Of a stretch of DNA of 64,000 nucleotides, positions 48,449-60,500 are shown piece by piece. Source of the DNA: Piper betle. Its lineage: Eukaryota; Streptophyta; Magnoliopsida; Piperales; Piperaceae. A program made the translations under genes and the position numbers. The notes below the pieces were generated by a model. It had not been told where the DNA came from. It made no database searches and saw nothing but the letters and a program-made list of their open reading frames with translations. The first letter of the stretch is position 1. Each line of letters starts with the position of its first letter. The stretch covers positions 124,001 through 188,000 of the forward strand of contig JAURVB010012865.1 of the NCBI GenBank assembly GCA_033002965.1, given 5' to 3'.

Positions 48449-49957
48449 CTTGAAAATTAGCTTGGCTTGATTACAACCCTAGTTAAAATGAACTTATCTC
48501 ACTCCTATAAATAAAATAATAAATTTATTACTGTCACGTATAAATACTAGACTTAGATTTCAGCCAGCTCTATGATTTGAAGAAAGGCAAAATTTTACTA
48601 ATTTTACTGTTGACGTTCTGATGGAGTTTTCATGGCAATGGCAAGAGGTCGCCAGTGGAAACAACGAGGGAGAAGTTATAGAGCTGATGGTAGTGACACA
48701 CAGATGGCAATGAAGAGAGTCGGGAAGCCGGGATGCAGGGAAGGAGGGGAAAGAAAAGCTAGAACTCTATCCTGAGCCTGGAGGCCAACCATATTCTAGA
48801 AAATATTAGAAAGGACTTGTTTTTTTCTTTTAAGCGATTCCTTCACAATTTGTTAAAATTATTGTCTTAAATAGAGCCACAAAACACCGCGTAATATTGT
48901 TGTTTCTATTTCAAGCGTCAATCAAAAAATTTTAATATGCAGTAATTTGAGAAATTCGATGCTTGATAATCAGGGTTTTGTAGCAATTCTTCACCTGAAG
49001 GCCAGTTTTCCGCACAATGCGACCAGGCAATCCATCCTCAACAAAGTTGGAAGCACATCAGAGAATCGACACATTCCAAATTTGCACAGACAAGAAAAAA
49101 TCGAAATTTGCAAGAAATTTATTGTAGCGGAAAAAAGATAGAAAAATTCATTCCATATCCTTTGGATCGGTAAATGTTTTCAATATAAGCTTCATCATTT
49201 TCTAGAGTTATCTATAACAACATATCTGCCCAATTTATGTAATCAAATGGAATGGAATTAACTGAGTTTTACCATGACTTACAACAACAGACAATCGACA
49301 AACTCAGAGGGAAAAATCCAAGTAAAACAGAGCTTTTGAGCTGCAACACATTCATCAACTTTTACCAGTATCAGTAGGCCACAGGTCAACAGCGAACAAA
49401 CAAAGCAAAATGCCTGCATTTAAAGAAGCCAAAAACACACGGTAATGGAGATGCTAGCATATCAGCTGCCTATTCACATCTTCAATGAAACTACTTTTTC
49501 CTCCTACCAAAATTCCTAGCTTCCAATAATTTTTTTAAAAATAAACCAAAACATTTAGTGGCTCTTAGATCATAATTGGTACAGAGAAAGATATGGACTC
49601 GCAATCTATCAGTAAACACAATTTCTCTAGTTAAATGCTTACTGGCTTGTTAAACTCTAGATTTTGTCCTGTTAGAACATGCCAGAATCATTTCTACAAC
49701 TTCAGCTGAAGCACAGCAATCAGATAGTCTTAACTTTGAATGCTTATGATCAGAAATCAATACATGTTTACTTAAGTATGTTTAGTCTCATTGTCTCTTA
49801 CCTCATTAAAGAATATCTTCGTGCACAAGGTTGAAAAGCTACACATTAGCCAGTTACTGCAAATTAATCTCTAGGAAGGTATGAGAATCAACCTGCACTT
49901 GCATTGAGCAACTGACTTGCACATATAAATAAATAACTATAGTACAAGCTAGAAGCT
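48449..49957. other. Intergenic region and MTV1 3' UTR
   Basis: The first tens of bases continue the hAT-like relic. Sequence near the MTV1 stop (49958) is probably its 3' UTR on the minus strand. A plus-strand ORF at 48947-49141 has no recognised domain. Confidence 0.4.
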
Positions 49958-52900
49958 TCAGGACACTTTCTTTGAATCCCGGGCGCCCAAAAGATGCTCC
50001 TGCATTTGACAAGCAATTTTTCAGTGTTTATTTACAGATGATATAAATGTTTCCTGAACCGTAATAGTTTTTTATATTAAGCATATACCGAAATGAAATC
50101 AAAAGCTCTTGTGTCCTCTCTTGTCATGCTGTTTGATACAGAAGTAGGTGTATGAACCGGGTTGTTTATAAAATGAAAAATGTCTGGAAGGGGAGATGAG
50201 CTTCCTTCTATCCCTGTAGCAGATCCCGTTCCATGTCCAGTGTTAGCAGCCACACGTCCAACATGTTGCAAATTAGACATTGCAGCCAACAATTGCTGCT
50301 GCCCATACAAAGTACTCATGGCAGTGTAGCTTGGCGAAAAAGAAGGTGGATTAAACATCAGATTTGAAGGAATATTCAATGGCACAGATCTTCCTGAAGA
50401 AAACAAAAGATTTGGTGGTAACACATTTGAGGGAAAAGATTCAACATTTGTCTGATCACTTAAAATTTGGTTGCGAATAGCCTGTTTTGATTCATGCAGG
50501 CCAGCCAAAGCGTTTCCATAATAACCATTTGTCCAGTCCCCTTCAAATTTATGCTTTTGGGTTGATTCATTTAGAGACAATCCTGCCACCACATTGTTCA
50601 AGTCAGCAGTAGACTGACATGTTACTGGTTGAGAACCAGAAAGTTCAAGAATTTGGTCTGTCAAAGCAAAATTGTTCATTGTTGAGGCAGTTTTCTGGTT
50701 TGCATCAATGTTAAAGCCCGTGAAAAGGACAGGAACACTTTGATCTCCATCTTGTGCTCCATCAACATTTAAGCCAGAAAACAGGTGATCAACAGCAGTG
50801 TGAAATGACACATCTGCAAAAGGATCAACTTCATTCTTTTTCTCAGATGAGTTTGCACTGGCTGTGAAAGTATCTCCAAACAGGTCATCAACAAGGGGAC
50901 TAACCACATTTGGGGTTACCCCAACATTTCCATCAGCTTTGCTTGAAGCAGGGTCATCATCTGCATCACCGGTGTCTATAAGATCCGGCATTTCCATGAC
51001 AATCGCCTCAGCTTTAGGCTTTATCTGTTTGTCCTCTCCATGTAAAAGGGCTAAAACCTAACAATTAGAAACATACAACCAGGGTGAATGCTCATAAGCA
51101 AACAAAAGATAATATTTTAAACATAAAAAAAGGTGATTATACTGTTGGACCAAAACTGAATACAACACAAGATACACTAACCATACAAGAACCAATCTTC
51201 TCACCTCAGCATAATATACACATTTCTTCTTTACTATACAAGAATGCAGCAGGAATAGAACAAAACGATAACTTACTAAAGCATCCTCCAGGCAAGCAGA
51301 AGTCAGACAAGTAAATTCTCAAGAAATAGCACAACATACTGCTAAGCAGTTATTATGTCCATTCACAATTTGACTAACATATTTTCAACAGCTAAAAGAT
51401 GGCACATGCATGTCTGCTCATAGGGATTAAAACAATCAAAAGTACTGCAACAAAAAAAATGATAATACACCAGAAGCAAGAGGAAGAAAACTTGCATTCG
51501 ATTATAAGATTATAAGTGAGCAATCTAACATATGAAAGCCTAACTAGAAAGCAGTTTCATAGAAAATGATGGTATAATTTTTCTTTCCAGAAGAAGGGCA
51601 GTAACAATTTATTGAGCTATGAAAAAGAGACGATATGTGCACATGGTGGCCCAGGCCAATATGAGCTCAACATCTTCCACACCTTGTTAGCTTTCTCCCT
51701 TAACGTCACTTGCGGTGTCTCTGAGCATTGCATAATAGTCTGAGGATTTTCAGAAAAATAAGTGGCTATGACTGAAAGATGTACGTCTTCCTTTATCCTA
51801 AGAATTGCCTCAAGCACACAGATTGCTTTCATGCGAACCTGGTACAACAGATATAACAAATTTAATCAATATTGCAATTAAAACGATAATGAAAACTGCA
51901 TTTTTCAATTCACAAGCACAATTAAATGTTGAGATATTTAAACAATTTAGATATTCTAGTTGTAGTAGAGAATTTATTTAAAAAAAAAGAAAAGAAATGC
52001 ATATGAAGAAGAAGAAGAAGAAGAAGGTAAAGTTAATCTATTAGAGAATTTTTTGTTAATACCTTCCTACTTGAATTATATTTCCTAGTACAGGTAGTCT
52101 TTTACTAGGTTAAAAACAATCATCATAGACCTTGAATTTTAAAATATAAAACGCGTTGACCTAGTAAAATAAATCCTGCAAACCCTATGGAAATGTTGAA
52201 GAAACGTGTTGACAAAACATGTTAAACTTGAATGTACCCAATAATTAAACGTTGCAACTTGAATTATATTTCCTAGTACAGGTAGTCTTTTGGTATTTCC
52301 CATCTTTTAGGTTGCTCGTGTCTATAAATACAATCTGCATAGACCTTGACTTTTAAAATATATTAGTTAAATAAAACCTGCAAACCTTATGGAAATGTTG
52401 AAGAGACGTGTTGGCCAAACATGGTAAACTTGAATGTACCCAACAATTAAATGTTGCAACCACTAGAACCATTGATAGATTAGCAGATAATACTACGTCC
52501 AATCCTCCATCTACTGCTTCTTCTTACATCTTATCGTATAATAATTTTGATCAAACCATGAAGCTTGCCCATAGTAATTGAAATTCACACGCCTCAGCCT
52601 GCTGATTTGTTGCCACAGTTTTATCACTATTCTAAAATTATTCAAGTTGTGTCTTCTTTATGCATTACCAACCAGAACTTGAGGGGAGATACTGAGAAGT
52701 TCACTTACATACAATAGGTTGCAGTTAGGATTTATCATAGGGCTCATTGTTAATTAGGGTTTGAGTATAAGGAGTTTTTTATTAGTTACATTAGTCAGTC
52801 CTCGTTTGAGTAGGATTATAAAGGTTGATAATAATGTATTGACATTGCTTTCGAATTGGAAAAAATATATATATTATGTTGAGTTGTAGTGTTGTACTCG

Positions 52901-55900
52901 AAGTAGAAGCTTGTCACAACTTAATAGGAAGCTTACATACAAGTACAAATACTTGTTTACTGATTAATAATTTAATAAAAGCTAAAGTTGCTGGAAAAGT
53001 AAACTATTTAACATTTTTCCAACAACTTGAGCTCCCACCGTCTGCTCTTCTCACCCCATCCTTTAGAAATCAACATCCCTTCCCTCCCCTACACCCATAA
53101 GACAATTTGACTACCACAACCACATGGAATACAAATCATCAACATCCACATCGCCCTTTTTTCCTCATGGGAACCAACTTGTTGGGACACCACAGCCCAA
53201 CCTCAGTAAAACTAGTTATTTCCATCATTAAGATGGATGGCTGGTCTGACAACCTTACCTAGATGCCATAACATTGAAAACTAAGTAACCCGAGTAGAGG
53301 CATAGTGAAAAAGGAGCTGCTACAATAAAACCTGTGTGCCAATGGGCTTTTGAAGTGCAATGCTTTGATCTCACCGGCTTGATGCAGCACAGAGAGCAAC
53401 TTAGTAGTAGTTTAGCCAGTTTGTTAGTTGGGGGAAGCTATCAACAGCTAATATACTAAAAGGATTTTACGTTCAATTTTTGTACTTTATCTTTATCGAG
53501 TCATGAGTCTTTACAGTTATTAACAGTTCTAGAATGGCTAAAAACACAAACACTAGCCAATGTTTTAGACATCATTCATTATAAATTAACTTTTGAATCT
53601 CAATTTCCGGTGTGAATTTCTCCTTTCTAGAATGAAAAATGCTTCAGCGACATTGAGTTTTCACATTCTCCACCAACTTCAATAAAACACTGCCGCTTTT
53701 ATTCTATTCATCTACCATCCACATGAGATGGTAACTGCATGTAAAGAGCGTTGGTCATCAACGTTGGGATAGTAGGATTTTTCTAGAATTCCTTCATGAT
53801 CAATTTTCCAGCGTAAATCTCTCCCTAGAATTCCTCCAATAATTATGGTTGCTCAAGTTAATCCCTTGTCCCAAAAAATTATGACCTTATAATGTAGATG
53901 AAATTTCCTAAACAAGCAACAAATGCTAGAAATTTTCTAAACAAGCAACAAAGGCTAGTAAGTAAAATTAATTGACAGTTTATTTAGTTCAGGACTTTTC
54001 ATGGCCTACACGACTAACATAGCCTTAACGAATGCATCTCTATAAGTTCTCAATTTTACGAAAAACCACTGGTCAAATTGACCAACCTACTTGATATTGT
54101 TAATTATAATGACTTGCCTCTGTCAAAAAGAAAAAAAATATTATGACTTGCCTGCCATAATGAAGATTGAAGCTTAGCCTCGAGTGCCTGTTGCAAAGCC
54201 ACTGCATCAACTTTCATGGCCTCTGTAAGAAACATTTGGAGGGTATCACGAGTCGGTTGCAGACGAACACCACCAGACGTAACTATGGTGTCCAACAGCC
54301 TCTCCTCACGACTCTTTCCCACAGTATGGCTGGGCCCAGTATCCCCATTTGCTTCAGGTGTGCTAGATCTAGACTCCAGATTGTTAGTGGCACCCACCAT
54401 ACCGCTCCTAGAGTATCCTATAGAGCTGCAAGTTTCCCTTGTATCCTTCTCCCTATCATGTCCTCTATCTGCCCCACGTGTCAGGGATCGACAGAGATTC
54501 GGACTCCTGTAACTGCCATTATCATTATTGTTAAGTGAATGTGCTGAAGCAATGGTACTCAACCCTTGCCGTATAGAGGCATTGCCCAAATTTACCACTT
54601 CACTAAGAAAGGATTTTTTATTCTCTAGTGGCATCTCATAATTAGTACTTCCAAATCCCTGAATCCGCTTATTGACAACCTCAGCCGATGACGACGGTCT
54701 TCCTTCGTCAGAGGCAAATATTGCAGTGAGTGCCTCACTAGCAGTATCACGGACTGCCTTATTTAGGGAATCTCCTTTTAGCTGATCTGGTTGGCCTTTA
54801 TAGTGAGACAATTGTCGTATGGCAGCAGAATGCCTTTGCATCTCCCTCCTGAACTCCACACCTGATTTACCCACACAGTATTTGATGACTCTCAAAGCCT
54901 GCACACACACACACATAAATCAACCTGCCTCAATAAATGAGTACTCTTAGAAAAGGAAAATTCGTTCACAAAAGCTCACAAATATGCAATCGAACCACAA
55001 AGGGTCTACTGTAGCAGCCTTGCATTTACAGCCACGATGATTTATTGTAGCAGCCTTAGCATTTTGCAAGAGGCAGATGGTTCTACAATTTGAACTTGTG
55101 ACCGCTCGTTCAAACAGTCTATTGTACCAGCCTTACCCTAGCATTTTGCAAGAGGCTGGTGGTTCTCTGATTCAAACATGTGACCTCTAGCTCACACAAA
55201 AGCAACTCTTACTAGTTGAGCTAAGGCATCATGAAGTTAACACGAAACAAGAAATCACTACACGAAACAAAAGATCACTTTGGCTGTGTTTGGTTAGCAT
55301 GAACAAAATAGAAAATCTATAAAATTTATAATGGTATGAATATTTCTGGTTAGATGCAACTAAGACTTTCACCAAGTGATCACCTCCACAAAATTACTTA
55401 TAAAAAAATAAGAAAAAGGAGGAAATATTTTGGTGAAGAGATTTTACATCAAAACTAACTCAAATTTAATCATAACCAACTCTTTATAGATTTTAACTAC
55501 GCAAATTTCATACATTTTACATCCTTTTCATGTCAACCAAAACGGACCCTTTAATGATCCAAGCCTATTCAATAAATTACTCGGGCAATAAACATGAAAA
55601 AAAATTGATTTAATTCTAATCAACAAATCACTTAGACAATAAGCATGAAAACAATCTTCTTACTCTAATCAATAAATAAATCACTTAGCCAATATAATCA
55701 AACTACACAAAGCAGACCACACAGTTTGTGTCTAATTGCACAAGCGACAAATGAAAAAAATGCAAGTGGAAAGCAACAATTACTATGATTTATTTGATGG
55801 GTATACCTTTTGTTTGACAATAGGGCTTCTATGATCAAGCCTGTTCAGGATGAACTCTGAAACCTCCTTGACAACACCCACATGGGAAGATCGGAGGAGG

Positions 55901-56013
55901 TCGCAGACTTCCTCCAATTTGTAGACAGGGGCGACCTTGTCCTCTGGGGAGGTGACCCCGTCGATCAAATGCGATCTCCAGTAGGACTCCACGGCTCTCC
56001 TGCTCGTGTCCAT
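49958..56013 (-). CDS. MTV1: MTV1/tepsin-like ENTH/VHS-domain protein
   Basis: Adaptor of the trans-Golgi network acting with AP-4 and clathrin in vacuolar sorting. The five exons, 5' to 3', are 56013-55807, 54898-54152, 51838-51683, 51057-50089 and 49999-49958, summing to 2121 nt and 706 aa. Residues 1-140 form the N-terminal ENTH/VHS-like helical domain (MDTSRRAVESYWRSHLIDGV, then YKLEEVCDLLRSS). A second helical domain follows at about 265-375, containing TSGGVRLQPTRD, SLWQVRMKAICVLEAIL and LREKANKVLALL. The C-terminal half is disordered. It carries LIDTGD (396-401), DLFGD (428-432), DPF (448-450), LFSGLNV (462-468) and RAFDFISEHL (687-696) close to the end. LFSGLNV fits the tepsin AP-4 binding consensus LFxG[M/L]x[L/V]. 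Intron 2 uses a GC donor. Introns 1 and 2 carry a SINE and duplicated sequence. Confidence 0.92.
52069..52460. repeat. Tandem duplication of about 190-200 bp in MTV1 intron 2
   Basis: Unit 1 (52069-52256) and unit 2 (52257-52460) are head to tail. Both start ACTTGAATTATATTTCCTAG and end in GTTGCAAC. They differ by scattered substitutions and by a longer middle in unit 2 (about 52294-52330). Confidence 0.85.
53630..53762. repeat. Dispersed repeat shared with CCD8 intron 2 (copy 2, MTV1 intron 2)
   Basis: Aligns with 38035-38170 in the same orientation, beginning AATGAAAAATGCTTCAGCGA. Both copies lie in introns of minus-strand genes. Confidence 0.5.
54985..55230 (-). mobile_element. Au-SINE-like element with internal duplication (MTV1 intron 1)
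   Basis: Read on the minus strand: GCCTTAGCTCAACTAGTAAG (A-box region), GAGGTCACATGTTTGAATC (B-box region), CAGCCTCTTGCAAAATGC, TAAGGCTGGTACAATAGAC. This is the order of motifs in the plant Au SINE family. The B-box-to-'CTACAATA' part is repeated (GGTCACAAGTTCAAATTG, then GCCTCTTGCAAAATGC again), so two copies are fused or one is partly duplicated. It lies in sense with the host gene. Confidence 0.75.
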
Positions 56014-56060
56014 GGCCGCCGCCCTACAAACCCCGACAAGCTATGGGAGACTATGGATGG

Positions 56061-56096
56061 TGGTACACAACAAGGCTATGGTACACAACAAGGCTA
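56061..56096. repeat. Perfect 18-bp tandem duplication in the MTV1 leader
   Basis: TGGTACACAACAAGGCTA occurs twice with no gap, 48-83 bp upstream of the MTV1 start codon. Confidence 0.95.
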
Positions 56097-57559
56097 GAGC
56101 ATTTGGATTTAGGAGTTGGCCATTGGGTTAAGAGACAGAGGGAAGGAGGAGTCGTCCATCCTGTCTCCCACGCGACGTTTTCTTTCCCACGCAATTGTGC
56201 TGATCGCGCCAATTGACTTTAACAACAGTTAGTTTTAAAGCGAAGGGGAAGAGGAGACCACCGAGTCGAGTCGAGTCGAATTTAAATTAAAAAATTTAAA
56301 TATATATATATATATTGATTAATTTTGTCGGGTCAAAATATCTTTGGTAAATTAAGTTATGATAAAATTAAGTATAAAAAATTAAAAATAGGGGTTAATT
56401 TTTTATATAATTTTTAGAGTTTAATATAAATTATTAAATTTATTGGGTTTGTCTCACAAAATTACTTTTATCCTTAGTCTTTATAATTTACTACTAATAA
56501 TAAATTTCATTGCTTCTTCGAAATATGTGCCCAAATTTAAGTAGCATGGATCTGATCTTCAAAATGTAAAACAAACCTCACCAATGAGTGGTGTTCTGAA
56601 TTTCACGCTAAGGGGAGAACGAGAAGGATTTCGGATAAATGCGGAACAATTTGGGGTGAACCAGACCGGACCGGCCGAGAAAATAGATCGGATCGGTCGC
56701 TTCAAGCGGCTAGACCAAGTGGTGTGCGCTTCGTCTGGGCAGAACCTGGGTGCGCCGGGCAGGCCGCGGTCTTGATCTTCTCTAAGCAACCATGGCACCA
56801 CTTCGGACGTCTTACTTTGACGGGAGGTGAGGATGGTTGGCCGAAAAAAGTTCAACAAATACGGGGACGTTCTTCGTCTACTTCTCCGGTGGGGTACTTT
56901 CGGGGAAATTTCCGCCGACGTCGAGATCTGAGCTTGGAAGCGTAGCCGCTAGTGGGGATTCAGTTGGATACCACATTCCGGTCGGTGGTCACTCTGGTTG
57001 GCCAGGAAAGTGGCCCAAAAACGGCAAAACTGAAAATATCAAAGGTTATTGTTGTCGGCAGGCTTCGGCGGCGGCTACGTCCGGCGGGAACGGGTCGGGG
57101 ATGACTTTGGGGAGGTGGTGGCTCTCGCGAGACGTCTCCGGCGAGCGTGGATGGCGGCTAGTGCACCTCTTCTTCTTCTCCTTCTCTTTTCTCCTCTCCC
57201 GGCTTCTTCTCTTCACGGCGGAGGCGTCGGTTCCTGGCAGCTTCGGCTAGGGGCTTCGTTCAGTTCTTTTCTCCACGATGAGGACAACACCTTGGACGCC
57301 GTAGTTTGGCCGGAGGCAGTGTATTGCGGCCAGAAAAATCAACCAAATGGTGGCTTTAGCTCCTTCTTTCTCTCCATGTCTGCTCCTAGCCTTGCTCCCG
57401 GCGTCTTCTGCTCCTAGCCCACCTTGGGCCTTCCCTTCTAGCTCTCCCTCCGCGTTCAGGAAAATAAGAGTGGGTATGGACGACTATTTATAGAGGAGGG
57501 GCTTGCTCGGGCGAGTGGTGGGATTGTCCCGCCTCCCTCCCTGCCTCGTCTCATGTGCG
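56097..57559. other. MTV1 promoter side and GC-rich sequence of unknown origin
   Basis: An AT-rich part (about 56270-56500) precedes a GC-rich part (about 56580-57480). Several ORFs of 60-140 codons occur there on both strands, but none shows a recognisable protein family. The GC-rich block abuts the fold-back element and may belong to a larger transposon. Confidence 0.35.
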
Positions 57560-60500
57560 TATATGCCACCTATAGATATACATATAGAGAGAGATGCTGC
57601 CCTGGTTGGCGGTGCAAGGGCACCAAATAGGAGAAGGGCCGTTGGATTTCAATCCAACAGCCCTCCTAGCTCTTTCTTCTCCACCGCCCCCCCCCCCCAC
57701 CCCCCACCCCACCTTACCTTTGCCCACAATTGTCCCCCGACGTTGCCGCTCCCCCTATCCCTGCCACTCCCCCTTGCCCCTTCCGGCCGCTTCCCGCCAC
57801 TCCTTGCCCCCTTCTTGCCACTCACCCTGCCTTGTTTCCCCCAGCCCCCCTTGCCTTGTTTCCACCCCCTGTAACACCCCAAATCCGGTTCACGCTCGTG
57901 AACCGAACCGGCATGTTACGGGGCCCCGGTTAGGTTGGCTAACCCGAACCTAACTCATACGGATCCAATCTCGGCGTCTTAAGATGTAGATACGACTTGT
58001 CATGCATGGATAAATTCATAAAACCCTAACATGATACTACATGGATGACATGCAACCTAAACTTCACACTAACACAATTACAATCAAAATTAGTAAAAAT
58101 TATAAAATAAAAGGGACAGAATTTCCCCTAAAAATGTAATTAGGGGCCACCCTGTCAAAAACGTATATTCAAACATATATACGTATAGCAACGATAGCAT
58201 TCACACATACTTCTAATCTATTATATTCATCATTCTCTGAACTTTGGGTCCTAACCCATCACACTTTTGCTGCGCTACTCTGATCATTTCACATTCTATC
58301 ATGTCTCATGCATTTGAACATGTCATTCACAATATAATAACATAATAACACAAAATTAAACATTCAGAAATCTAACATGTGTGTGTACAAGACCTCATTG
58401 CTCCTTCGTCCAAGCTGGCTCCTCCAACTCGTGATTATTACCTACATATAGTATAAAAACACGTCAGTAACAAGTGTTACTGGTCCGGAAAATAAAATAA
58501 CTATAACAAGCTGGCTATGAGAGCAAACTCTCATATGAAAGAAAACCATATACTTCCTCAAGAACACTCTGAAGGGCACTACTGAGGAGCCACTGGGCTG
58601 CAGACCCGGTAGCATCCCGAACTTACTGCTGCTGGTACTGTGCTACTCTCAGCACTTCTTTTCAGTACTTCTCGTGAAACTTTATCCTAAGCCCTCTCCT
58701 TACCTCCATATTTCTCCTGGCCTTGAGCACGAAGGCCGAGTACTCTCAGGCAGTCGCCTTTAGTACCCTTTGAACCACAAGTCCGGACATGCGCTGTACT
58801 AAACAGTACCCGTAAACCTCCACGTTCTCCGGGTGTGAGGAACTCAAACGCGGAGTTGTCAGGATCCCTCGGGAATGGAACAGTCCGCTGGCACTAATCC
58901 AGAGCCCGCTTTGACTGTCACGGCATCCTCTGCATGGTACGTGCAGTCGGTTTCTCCATCTCTCGTCTCACTGAAAACTCGATAAAACTATATATATAGG
59001 CCTGGGAAGGGATTCATATAATAGGCCCGAAGGCAACTTGTGGTGGATCTTGTTTTCGAAATCATCCTCGAGGGATCTCATCCTCGAGGGGTTATTAATC
59101 CGGAAAATATTCGGTTAAATGACCCGAGTTAAGTGGGATCCAATAAAACACCACTTAACCCGTCCTGCAATTAATAACATAAACATACAATAGAAAAGCG
59201 TAAAACAAGACGAGTCCTAAACGGACCTGGTAGAAGCTCCAAGCGTGTCATCGCGCCTAGGCGGCAAGCTCCTACTCCGTACCTACACATCAAAACTAAA
59301 TACTAACGCCCGCTAACTAAATGATGCATCAAACTCGTTATGATTAAACACGCTCACAATACAACATCTACCACAACAATCAACAATTATATAACAATAA
59401 TTATGAAAGAAATTCTAACTCCTATTCATACCAATCTTATCGTGTTTTTCTAAGTTATGTCGTAATAACTTATCATGCTTTCATTAGATCACTTACTATT
59501 TATTCGCAATCACTCAAATCATACAATCATCCCTTTACTCATAATTAGACATTACTCATGACGGTTAATCAAATCTAGCATACTGTGCTAACATTCATCA
59601 TGACAACTAGTTAATTCTAGCATGCTATGCTAACAATCATATTCAATTTTAAATAACTCAATCGGAGGTAATTATACCTCACGTCGTCGGCAATCGGCGA
59701 CGGCTAGGGTTCCATCGCGCGTCTCGGAGCTCGAATTCGGCGCTCCTCGGCGTCCGACGTTCGATCGGGCTCCACTGGGTGAGCCCCACAGAAGATCCGG
59801 TGGATTCCGGCGAATCCCAGAAATTCCGATTTTTCGGCGGTTTTCCGGCAGCTACTGGCGGTTTTCCGGCGACTTCCGGTGGTTTTCCGGCAACCATTGC
59901 CGGTGGTATCTACTAGCTGGATAGGGGTCATGTAGGGTACCCTCGGAACCGGCTCGACGAGCCCGACTCATCTACGAGGTCGACGCGGCCAACGGAGGAG
60001 GCTGCTCGCCGGAAAATAGCTAAAACAGTGCGGCGGCGTTGGGTCGCTAAATCCGGCCGGCCAGGGCGGCGATGCCCTCCGTTCCGGTCGGGGAGGGTCG
60101 CTGGGTGGTCGGTGGTGCTGAGGCGACCACTGGATGACGGCTGCGACGGTCGCCGGCGACCGAATCGGCGACGCGACCAAACGCAGCCGCGGCGCTAGGC
60201 GTGGCGATTCCGGCGTCGCGGCGGCCCGATGGTGGCCGGGCCTGGTCGGGGCGGCAGGGCGACGTCGTCGCCGAGCTGGGCGGCGTCGGTCGACGGCCGG
60301 GCGGCGCCGACAGCGGCGGCGGTGGCGCGCGAACAGGGGCGGCGCGGCACGAGGGTTTGGGCGTGGGGAGAAAAGGTCGTCGTGAAGAGGAAGAAAAGTG
60401 CTGGTGGCAATTTCGTAAATAATACTTGACTCGTCTCCGGCTCGAATCAAGTATAATAACTAAGTCGTATTAAATCCTAAAAAAATTCATAAAAATCGGG

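Larger units (their letters stand above)
51839..54151 (-). other. MTV1 intron 2 with a non-canonical GC-AG donor
   Basis: The exon ends ...CTTCATTATGGCAG and the intron begins GCAAGT. The acceptor is TTGTACCAG|GTTCGC. Joining at the GC donor gives SSLWQ-VRMKA, the conserved family sequence. The nearby GT (three bases on) would shift the frame. CAG|GCAAGT is the usual context of plant GC-AG introns. Confidence 0.85.

Noticed and set aside
50864..51314. Plus-strand ORFs near MTV1 exon 4
   Set aside because: The first is antisense to MTV1 coding sequence and the second is in an intron.
57870..57888. TGTAACACCCC as a possible telomere or satellite unit
   Set aside because: It occurs once per element as an LTR terminus and is not tandemly repeated.
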